5,639 bases of DNA from Gemmatimonadota bacterium. Its GTDB lineage: Bacteria > Gemmatimonadota > Gemmatimonadetes > Gemmatimonadales > GWC2-71-9. Position 1 is the stretch's first letter. Each line of letters opens with the position of its first letter. Under the pieces are notes generated by a model that was not told the origin of the DNA, did no database searches, and saw only the letters and a program-made list of their open reading frames with translations. The position numbers were made by a program, and so were the translations under genes. Where the stretch lies: positions 1 to 5,639 of the forward strand of contig QHTY01000239.1 of the NCBI GenBank assembly GCA_003220985.1, written 5' to 3'. Positions 1-5,236 of this stretch are shown here, in pieces.

Positions 1-1
1 C

Positions 2-2266
2 GATCCCTTGAACCCCGACCGCATGATGATCGCACACGACGGAGGCGCGAGCATCACGCTCACGGGCGGTAAGGCCTGGACCCGCGTCGTGCTGCCGATC
101 GCGCAGATGTACCACGTGCACACCGACACGCGCGTGCCCTACTACCTCTACGGCAATCGCCAGGATGGCTCGTCCTACCGGATGCCGAGTCGCAGTCGCG
201 CGGGCGGGTTGAACGAGGGGCAGTGGGGTCACGTGGGCGGGTGTGAAAGCGGCTTTGCGATTCCCGACACGGTGGACAACGTCACAGTGTGGTCGGGTTG
301 CTACGACGGCGGGCTCGAGGTCTACGACGTTCGGACCGATCATGCGCGGAACGTCCGCATCTGGCCCGAGGCGGGCTACGGTTGGCGGCCCGCCGACATG
401 AAGTACCGCTGGAATTGGACATTTCCCATCGCCATCTCGCCGCACGAGCACACGAAGGTGTACGTGGGGAGCCAGGTCGTGCACGTGACGAAGGACGGCG
501 GCGCGAGCTGGCAGGTGATCAGTCCCGATCTCACCCGCAACGACACGACGCACCAGCAAAGCTCGGGCGGTGTCACGACCGATAACCTCTACACATTCGA
601 CGGCGCCACCTTGTTTGCGCTCGCCGAGTCACCCGTGCGGGCGGGTGTCCTCTGGACCGGGTCGAACGACGGCCGCGTGAATGTGTCGATGGATGGCGGC
701 GCCCACTGGACCGACGTGTCGGGCAACATCCCGAAGCTCTCGCCCTGGGCGAAGATCGTGAACATCGAGCCTTCACACTTCGATGCAGGCACCGCGTATC
801 TCGCGGCCGACCTGCACGAGCTCGACGACCTGGATCCGTACATCTTCAAGACCTCGGACTTCGGGAAGAGCTGGCGAAAGATTTCGGAGACGTTCCCGCG
901 CTCGCCGCTCTCGTTCGTGCATATCGTACGCGAGGATCCGGTGCGGCGCGGTTTGCTCTTCGCGGGAACGGAGAACGGGCTGTACGTGACGTTCGACGAC
1001 GGCGCCCGCTGGCTGCCGCTCCAGACCAACCTGCCGCACGCCCCCGTGTCGTGGCTCACCGTGCAGCCGCACTTCCACGATCTCGTCGTCTCGACCTACG
1101 GGCGTGGCTTCTACATCCTCGACGACATTTCGCCGCTCGAACAGCTCGATGCCGCGACGCTGGGGAGCTCGGCGAGCCTATTCGTGCCGCCACCTGCCTA
1201 CCGGCTGCGCGACCAGCAGGGAGTCACCAACGCACCGAACAGCGCAGTGCAGGCGGAGAACGGGCCGGCCGGCGTGCCGCTCACGTACTACGTCTCGACG
1301 GCGCTGGCGGACACCACGACCGGCTCAACCACCGCGCCAAGCACCACATGCGCCAGCCCCCAACCCCCAGCCACCCCAGCCCCCAGCCCCAGTGATAGCA
1401 CGCGTCGCCTCAAGCCTTTGCGGCTCGTGATTCTCGACGCGCAGGGTGACACCGTGCGGGTGCTCGAGGGAGCGCGGAAGCCGGGACTGAACCGTGTCTG
1501 CTGGGACCTGCGCTACACGGCGCCGGCCACGCCGAAACTTCGGACGCCACCCCCCGGCAAGACGTGGGTTCGTGTCGGGGCCGACGGGACGCGCCCACTG
1601 GTCACCTGGGATCTGGATCTCTCGCTGCGCGGCCCGCTGGTGTTGCCCGGGAGCGATACCGTCAGCCTCGTAATCGCGGACTCGGGCACGACGCCTGTGA
1701 CCTCGAAGCAGACGCTCACGGTCCTGAAGGATCCCAACACGACGGGAACGGACGCGGACGTGCAGGCACAGGGCAAGCTCGCGCGCACGATTCGCGCCGA
1801 GCAGGACAGCATCGCGCGCATGGTCAATCGCCTCGAATGGGTGCGCAAACAGGTGCGTGACCTCACGGCGCAGCTTCGCGACTCAAGTCTAGTGGCCGAC
1901 TCCGGAGCCAAACGCGTCGCCGCGCTCGCCGATTCGCTCGAGCGGCGCATCGTCCGGGTCGAAGGCGCGCTCTTCGACGTGAACCTGACGGGCGCGCGGG
2001 AGGATGCCTTCCGCAATCCGATCCAGCTCTACGGTCGGCTCGCCGCGCTGCAGTCGGACTTGGCGGAGAATGGTGCCGACTTCGCGCCCACCACGCAGCA
2101 AGTCGCGGTGCACGAGGTGCTGGCCGGACGGCTCGCAGACGCAACGGCGCGCTTCACTGACCTCATGACGAAGAGCGTACCGCAGTTCGCCGCCGAATTG
2201 CGGCGCACGCCGCTCCGTGACGTGCTCAGCAGTGGCTTGGATACGGGCGCGGGAGCGCGGCCATGA
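2..2266 (+). CDS. Asp-box (BNR/sortilin Vps10-like) beta-propeller protein, 5' partial
   Basis: The reading frame is open from base 2, and coding similarity (DPLNPDRMMIAHDGG) begins before the first possible start (TTG at 8). The true start therefore lies outside the window; 755 codons remain. Residue numbers below count from that TTG. The N-terminal two thirds form a beta-propeller with Asp-box motifs (S/T-x-D-x-G-x-x-W) at about 161-168 (TKDGGASW), 227-234 (SMDGGAHW), 282-289 (TSDFGKSW) and 328-335 (TFDDGARW), plus a degenerate one near 9-24. This is the pattern of proteins annotated 'glycosyl hydrolase' or 'sortilin/Vps10' in Gemmatimonadota and Acidobacteriota, usually about 1000 residues and exported. 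No glycosidase activity can be inferred, because Asp-boxes are structural. A Thr/Pro-rich linker (about 434-464) leads to a beta-sandwich-like segment (about 466-575, ending TVLKDPN), then a charged, probably coiled-coil helical region (about 584-655) and a helical tail. The signal peptide, if any, is outside the window. The stop overlaps the next gene's ATG. Family assignment is firm; function is unknown. Confidence 0.88.
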   Translation, partial: DPLNPDRMMIAHDGGASITLTGGKAWTRVVLPIAQMYHVHTDTRVPYYLYGNRQDGSSYRMPSRSRAGGLNEGQWGHVGGCESGFAIPDTVDNVTVWSGCYDGGLEVYDVRTDHARNVRIWPEAGYGWRPADMKYRWNWTFPIAISPHEHTKVYVGSQVVHVTKDGGASWQVISPDLTRNDTTHQQSSGGVTTDNLYTFDGATLFALAESPVRAGVLWTGSNDGRVNVSMDGGAHWTDVSGNIPKLSPWAKIVNIEPSHFDAGTAYLAADLHELDDLDPYIFKTSDFGKSWRKISETFPRSPLSFVHIVREDPVRRGLLFAGTENGLYVTFDDGARWLPLQTNLPHAPVSWLTVQPHFHDLVVSTYGRGFYILDDISPLEQLDAATLGSSASLFVPPPAYRLRDQQGVTNAPNSAVQAENGPAGVPLTYYVSTALADTTTGSTTAPSTTCASPQPPATPAPSPSDSTRRLKPLRLVILDAQGDTVRVLEGARKPGLNRVCWDLRYTAPATPKLRTPPPGKTWVRVGADGTRPLVTWDLDLSLRGPLVLPGSDTVSLVIADSGTTPVTSKQTLTVLKDPNTTGTDADVQAQGKLARTIRAEQDSIARMVNRLEWVRKQVRDLTAQLRDSSLVADSGAKRVAALADSLERRIVRVEGALFDVNLTGAREDAFRNPIQLYGRLAALQSDLAENGADFAPTTQQVAVHEVLAGRLADATARFTDLMTKSVPQFAAELRRTPLRDVLSSGLDTGAGARP
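1353..1391 (-). other. G-quadruplex-capable tract inside gene 1 (G-rich on the minus strand)
   Basis: The plus strand carries five C-runs of 4-5 bases at 1357-1361, 1364-1368, 1374-1377, 1380-1384 and 1387-1390, separated by gaps of 2, 5, 2 and 2 bases. The complementary (template) strand therefore has five G-runs with very short loops, which meets the usual G-quadruplex rule with one run to spare. In frame it encodes the Pro/Ala/Ser linker between the propeller and the C-terminal sandwich, so the composition may simply come from a flexible linker in a GC-rich genome. The C-run pattern is seen directly; folding is inference. Confidence 0.5.
2251..2266 (+). promoter_or_regulatory. Ribosome binding site and ATGA overlap coupling gene 1 to the reductase
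   Basis: GGGAG at 2251-2255 lies 7 bases before the ATG at 2263, inside the last codons of gene 1. The ATG shares bases with gene 1's TGA (ATGA at 2263-2266). This fixes the reductase start and implies translational coupling on one transcript. Confidence 0.75.
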
Positions 2267-3252
2267 AGACTCGGGCCCTCGGCGCGACCGGGTACCGCGT
2301 CAGCGAGATCGGCTTTGGTGCCTGGGGTATCGGCGGCCAGATGTGGCGCGGCGTGGACGACGCCGAAGGCCGCAAGGCGCTGCACGAAGCGATCGGGCAG
2401 GGCATCACGTTCTTCGACACGGCGCTGGCGTACGGGACCGGTCACAGCGAGCGCGTGATCGGGGAAGAGCTGAAGCACGAGATCCGCACGGGCCGCGCCA
2501 TCGTCGCGACGAAAATCCCGCCGCAGAATCGGCAATGGCCGGGCAAGGCGAGTTACCCGCTCGCTGACGTCTTCCCGGCCACGTACATCGCATCCTGCAC
2601 CGAGCAGTCCCTCAAAAACCTCGGCATGGACGCGCTGCACGTGCAGCAGCTGCATGTCTGGAATGACGCATGGCTCGAGGATCGTGACTGGGAAGCGTCC
2701 TATAAGCAGATCGTGCGGCTCAAAGAAGAAGGAAAGGTCCTGCACTGGGGGATCTCGATCAATGATCACGCGCCGGAGACCGCACTCCGCGTCCTGACGG
2801 ACCCGGTGTTCGAAACCTCGCAGGTGATCTACAACATCTACGACCGCGCTCCTGAGAAGGCGTTGTTTGCTCTCGCCAAACAGAAGCCGCTGGGCATCAT
2901 CGTCCGCGTGCCGTTCGACGAAGGCGCTCTGACCGGCAAGATCAAAGCCAATACCGTGTTCCCCGCCGGCGATTGGCGCGCGGAGTACTTCGCGGGCGAT
3001 CGCAAAGCCGAGGCGGAACGGCGGGCGAAGGCGCTGGCGAGCGTGCTCGATCATCAAGTTGAAACGCTGCCTGAGCTCGCGCTGCGCTTCTGTCTCTCAT
3101 CCCCCGAGGTGTCCACGGTGATTCCGGGGATGCGCCGACCGGCGCACGTACGCCAGAACACGGCGGTGTCCACGAAGGGATCGCTGCCGGCCGCCATGCT
3201 GGCGAAGCTCAAGCCCCACGCCTGGGACAAGAACTGGTATCCGGAAGACTGA
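2263..3252 (+). CDS. Aldo/keto reductase
   Basis: This is a 329-residue protein of typical length for the aldo/keto reductase family: cytosolic (beta/alpha)8-barrel enzymes that reduce aldehydes or ketones with NAD(P)H. The family tetrad is visible: Asp52 and Tyr57 in FFDTALAYGTGHSE, Lys84 in VATKIPP, and His131 in VQQLHVWND. The glycine-rich start GFGAWGIGG (18-25), HWGISIN (161-167) and a C-terminal SSPEVSTVIPGMRRPAHVRQN block, which in this family borders the cofactor phosphate, are all present. The order of motifs resembles the bacterial YhdN/IolS-like branch more than the shorter YvgN/2,5-diketogluconate reductases, but the substrate cannot be read from the sequence. The ATG at 2263 is chosen for its GGGAG site and its overlap with gene 1's stop. 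The gene ends 3 bases from the convergent sigma factor gene. Confidence 0.93.
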   Translation: MKTRALGATGYRVSEIGFGAWGIGGQMWRGVDDAEGRKALHEAIGQGITFFDTALAYGTGHSERVIGEELKHEIRTGRAIVATKIPPQNRQWPGKASYPLADVFPATYIASCTEQSLKNLGMDALHVQQLHVWNDAWLEDRDWEASYKQIVRLKEEGKVLHWGISINDHAPETALRVLTDPVFETSQVIYNIYDRAPEKALFALAKQKPLGIIVRVPFDEGALTGKIKANTVFPAGDWRAEYFAGDRKAEAERRAKALASVLDHQVETLPELALRFCLSSPEVSTVIPGMRRPAHVRQNTAVSTKGSLPAAMLAKLKPHAWDKNWYPED

Positions 3253-3255
3253 GCG

Positions 3256-4395
3256 TCAGAGCTCCTGCAATCGTCGTTCGAGCAGGCGTCGCTCCGGCTC
3301 TTCGACCGCTAACGCGAGCGCCCGTTTGTAGGCCGCAGTCGCCTCGCTCGTGCGGCCGAGTCGCCGGAACAGATCCGCGCGGGCGGCATGCGCGAGGTGA
3401 TACTCCTCCAGCTCACCGCGGGCGAGAATCGCGTCGATGAGCGCGAGCCCATGCGCGGGGCCATCGCGCATCGCGACGGCGGCCGCGCGGTTCAGCTCGA
3501 CGACGGGCGACGGGTCCATCCTGAGCAACACGTCGTACAGTCCAACGATCTCGCTCCAGTCGGTCTCCGCTGAGGACTGCGCTTCGGCATGCACAGCCGC
3601 GATGGCGGCCTGGAGGGCGTAAGGACCGGCGCGACGCGTTTGGAACGCGCGGTGCACGAGCGCCACCCCTTCCTCTATCTGTTCCTGGTTCCACTGCGAG
3701 CGGTCCTGCTCCTCGAGCGGAATCAGCACCCCACCGGTCGTTGTCCGCGTAGCGCGGCGGGCATCGTGCAACAGCATCAGCCCCAGCAGGCCGATCGCTT
3801 CGGGCTCGGGCAGCAGCTCGACGAGCAGCCGGCCGAGCCGAATCGCCTCCGCCGCGAGATCGGCGCGCGTGAAGTAGCCCTGATTGAACACGAGATAGAC
3901 GACGTGCAGCACGCTCGCCAGGCGCTCGGGAAGATCGGGCAGCGACGGTACTTCATAGGGGATGTGGGCGTCGCGGATCTTTGCCTTCGCGCGGACGATG
4001 CGCTGCGCGAGCGTCGGTGCGGTGGTGAGGAACGCGGCCGCCACCTGTTCGGTCGTCAGGCTGCAGACCTCGCGCAGCGTCATCGCGACCTGCGCGTCGG
4101 GATTCAGCGCGGGGTGACAGCAGGTGAAAACCAGCCGCAGCCGGTCGTCTATGACATCGTAGTCCTCGGGCTCGGAGCTGTCGTTCCCCCTCTCCTGCAA
4201 GGAGAGGGGGTCAGGGGGTGAGGACTCGCGGCGCGTCTTGCGCAGCCGGTCGATCGCCTTGAATCGGCCGGTGGAGATGAGCCACGAGCGCGGATTCGCC
4301 GGCACGCCTTCGACCGGCCAGCGCTCGACCGCCGCCGCGAACGCATCCTGCAGCGCCTCCTCGGCGCGGTCGAAGTCGCCGAGGAGGCGGATCAA
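3256..4395 (-). CDS. ECF42-type RNA polymerase sigma factor with DUF6596/TPR C-terminal extension
   Basis: The frame gives 379 residues from the only canonical start (TTG at 4395), but the conserved protein clearly begins further upstream (see the 4396-4449 entry). Residue numbers count from the TTG. Sigma region 2 spans about 1-55, with GDFDRAEEALQDAF and WPVEGVPANPRSWLI followed by the DRLRK helix. Region 4 spans about 84-145: DDRLRLVFTCCHPAL, then the helix-turn-helix region CSLTTEQVAAAFLTTAPTLA and RIVRAKAKIRDA. Next come about 230 residues of DUF6596 and TPR-like helices, with FNQGYF (170-175), AEAIRLGRLLVELLP, LMLLHDARR, YALQAAIAAVHAE and HAARADLFRRLGR. This architecture defines the ECF42 group. 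Family knowledge (Liu et al. 2018 as I recall it): these sigmas have no classical anti-sigma gene, the TPR extension is needed for activity, and DGPF/YCII genes are the usual targets and neighbours, as here. Odd features: a dispersed repeat encodes residues 58-70 of the region 2/4 linker, and no normal start codon is visible. Confidence 0.93.
   Translation of the reverse strand: MIRLLGDFDRAEEALQDAFAAAVERWPVEGVPANPRSWLISTGRFKAIDRLRKTRRESSPPDPLSLQERGNDSSEPEDYDVIDDRLRLVFTCCHPALNPDAQVAMTLREVCSLTTEQVAAAFLTTAPTLAQRIVRAKAKIRDAHIPYEVPSLPDLPERLASVLHVVYLVFNQGYFTRADLAAEAIRLGRLLVELLPEPEAIGLLGLMLLHDARRATRTTTGGVLIPLEEQDRSQWNQEQIEEGVALVHRAFQTRRAGPYALQAAIAAVHAEAQSSAETDWSEIVGLYDVLLRMDPSPVVELNRAAAVAMRDGPAHGLALIDAILARGELEEYHLAHAARADLFRRLGRTSEATAAYKRALALAVEEPERRLLERRLQEL
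4186..4223. repeat. Dispersed palindromic repeat carried in frame inside the sigma gene
   Basis: CCCCCTCTCCT at 4186-4196 pairs perfectly with AGGAGAGGGGG at 4200-4210 around a 3-base GCA loop, followed by TCAGGGGGTGAGG to 4223. From memory, this hairpin plus G-rich tail matches interspersed repeats common in environmental GC-rich genomes, whose translations read PLSLQERG, PLTPSPCRRGG or LLQGEGVRG in different frames. All three readings occur here. In the sigma frame it encodes residues 58-70 (SSPPDPLSLQERG), in the variable linker between regions 2 and 4, where insertions are tolerated. The hairpin is seen directly; membership of a dispersed family is from recognition. Confidence 0.75.
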
Positions 4396-4449
4396 GGTGG
4401 CCAGGACGCGGCGGGATTCGGCGCGGTAGACTGACTCGATCGTGTCTAC
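4396..4449 (-). other. Start-less N-terminal extension of the sigma factor (region 2.1)
   Basis: Reading the sigma frame upstream of the TTG gives VDTIESVYRAESRRVLAT, joined without a break to LIRLLGDFD. This is the conserved first helix of ECF42-type sigmas, so it should be translated. The frame stays open back to a TGA at 4482-4480, yet contains no ATG, GTG or TTG between that stop and the TTG at 4395; a CTG at 4404 and an ATC at 4440 are the only near-start codons. The expected start position is GTA (4449-4447), overlapping the TAG stop of the upstream YCII gene (4448-4446). Options are a non-standard start with coupling, a -1 shift from the YCII frame, a base error, or a start-codon mutation. 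Confidence 0.65.
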
Positions 4450-4802
4450 GGTTGGTTGAACTCCATGATTGGGCGCACCTCAACCGTGCCATGCTGCGCG
4501 CCGGGAATCCGCGAGGCCACCTGGACCGCGTCGTTCAAGTCCTTCGCGTTGATCAGGTAGTAGCCGCCCAGCTGCTCCTTCGTCTCCACGTAGGGTCCGT
4601 CGGTGGTGGAGAGCTTGCCGTTCCGGATGCGAACCGACGTCGCAGTCTTGGTCGGCTGCAGCGCTTCACCGCCGATGTATTTCCCGCTCTGCTTGATGCT
4701 CTGCGTGAAGGCGTTGTAATCGGCCATGCCTTTTTGCATATCGGCTTCCGTCGCCTTCTCCCACCACTTCTCGTCCTCGTAGATCAAGCACAGGTATTTC
4801 AT
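4446..4802 (-). CDS. YCII-related (DGPF-type) protein, motif intact
   Basis: This 118-residue protein is of usual size for the YCII/DGPF family: small, dimeric, ferredoxin-like-fold proteins. Features include MKYLCLIYEDE at the start, the hinge KQSGKYIGGEALQPT, VRIRNGKLSTT, the signature DGPYVETKEQLGGYYLI (68-84), and the closing helix/strand DLNDAVQVASRIP...GTVEVRPI. The ATG at 4802 is chosen because GGAGGA (4812-4807) sits 4 bases upstream; an in-frame GTG at 4814 overlaps that site and would add MEEA. The stop TAG (4448-4446) overlaps the beginning of the conserved sigma reading frame, so the two are probably translationally coupled. DGPF genes are the standard companions of ECF42 sigmas, but their biochemical role is unknown. 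A full paralogue lies 25 bases upstream. Confidence 0.92.
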   Translation of the reverse strand: MKYLCLIYEDEKWWEKATEADMQKGMADYNAFTQSIKQSGKYIGGEALQPTKTATSVRIRNGKLSTTDGPYVETKEQLGGYYLINAKDLNDAVQVASRIPGAQHGTVEVRPIMEFNQP

Positions 4803-4827
4803 GGCTTCCTCCACTGCGGGTGAACAG

Positions 4828-5148
4828 TTATCCCCAGATGGGGCGGACTTCGATGGATCCCCACTTGGCTGATGGAATGCGCGCCGCCACCTGGATGGCG
4901 TCGTTCAGATCCTTGGCCTCGATGAGGAAGTAGCCGCCAAGCTGCTCGGTGGTGGAGATTTTGCCGTTGCGGACGCGCACGGTCGTGGCCTGGTCGGTGT
5001 GCTGCAGCCCGTGCGACCCCACATAATTGCCTGACTTCTTGATGCCTTCCGCGAATGCCCAATAGTCCTTCTTCGCCTGCTCGACCTGGTCCCGCGGGAC
5101 GTTCGGTTCCTGTTTTTCTTCTTGGTAAATCAAGCACAAGAATTTCAT
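4828..5148 (-). CDS. YCII-related protein lacking the DGPF signature
   Basis: This 106-residue paralogue of the next gene is co-linear with it from MKFLCLIYQEE to VRVRNGKISTT (residues 1-67). There the neighbour has DGPYVETK before EQLGGY; this protein goes straight from STT to EQLGGYFLI. Eight residues are missing in frame, exactly the family signature (junction at 4947/4948). After that the match resumes through DLNDAIQVAARIP and GSIEVRPIWG to the end, with no stops or frame breaks, so the gene still looks expressed. The start is ATG 5148, with GGAGGA (5157-5152) 3 bases upstream. It is the first gene of the operon, just downstream of the putative ECF42 promoter. Loss of the signature may alter or abolish its function; heterodimerisation with the intact paralogue is a conjecture. 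Confidence 0.88.
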   Translation of the reverse strand: MKFLCLIYQEEKQEPNVPRDQVEQAKKDYWAFAEGIKKSGNYVGSHGLQHTDQATTVRVRNGKISTTEQLGGYFLIEAKDLNDAIQVAARIPSAKWGSIEVRPIWG

Positions 5149-5151
5149 AGA

Positions 5152-5157
5152 TCCTCC
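5152..5157 (-). promoter_or_regulatory. Ribosome binding site of the first YCII gene
   Basis: GGAGGA on the minus strand lies 3 bases before the ATG at 5148. It is a strong match with slightly short spacing. The second YCII gene repeats it (GGAGGA at 4812-4807, 4 bases before ATG 4802). Confidence 0.8.
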
Positions 5158-5191
5158 GAGAGAGCCCGAAATATGCCTGCCTCACCCAATA

Positions 5192-5218
5192 GTCGTTTAG
5201 GGTACGGCGATTTCGACA
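5192..5218 (-). promoter_or_regulatory. Putative ECF42-type promoter of the YCII-YCII-sigma operon
   Basis: On the minus strand TGTCGA (5218-5213) is followed by 17 bases and then CGAC (5195-5192). The signature I recall for ECF42 sigmas is TGTCGA at -35 and CG(A/T)C at -10, so both boxes and a standard ECF spacing match. The -10 box lies 43 bases before the first ATG, leaving an untranslated leader of about 35 bases. Since the operon's last gene encodes such a sigma, this implies positive autoregulation. The boxes are seen; the sigma assignment rests on remembered literature and on context. Confidence 0.72.
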
Positions 5219-5236
5219 AGACGCTAACTTTCGATC

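Larger units (their letters stand above)
5149..5236. other. Divergent intergenic region
   Basis: These 88 bases separate the minus-strand YCII operon from the plus-strand DUF1697 gene. The region is visibly richer in A+T than the genes. It holds the TGTCGA/CGAC promoter and GGAGGA site of the operon. For the plus-strand gene I see no convincing -35/-10 pair and no Shine-Dalgarno sequence before ATG 5237. No terminator-like hairpin with a T-run is present. Confidence 0.7.

Noticed and set aside
589..1059. A 156-codon minus-strand open frame inside gene 1
   Set aside because: It is antisense to the Asp-box propeller, has a composition typical of shadow frames and shows no family motif.
2029..3057. 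A 342-codon open frame on the minus strand opposite the end of gene 1 and the reductase
   Set aside because: It lies antisense to two well-recognised proteins. Its translation is Arg/Ala/Asp-rich with no recognisable motif, as expected from the high-GC third-position bias of the real genes.
3264..3286. CCTGC/GCAGG inverted repeat near the end of the sigma gene as a terminator
   Set aside because: It has only five pairs around a 13-base loop, lies inside the coding sequence and is not followed by a T-run on either strand.
3589..4221. A 210-codon plus-strand open frame opposite the sigma factor
   Set aside because: It mirrors the sigma gene, is rich in Arg/Gln/Leu without domains, and ends in the LLQGEGVRG reading of the dispersed repeat.
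4452..4823. A 123-codon plus-strand open frame opposite the second YCII gene
   Set aside because: It is the complement of a clearly recognised YCII/DGPF protein; no ribosome site or motif supports it.
4799..5185. A 128-codon minus-strand frame overlapping the first YCII gene
   Set aside because: It is an alternative frame over a protein whose YCII identity is clear. Its Arg/His/Gly-rich translation has no recognisable fold.
5167..5215. CGAAAT/ATTTCG inverted repeat in the divergent region as an operator
   Set aside because: It is six bases with a gap of 37, which is expected by chance, and no regulator with such a site is encoded in the window.
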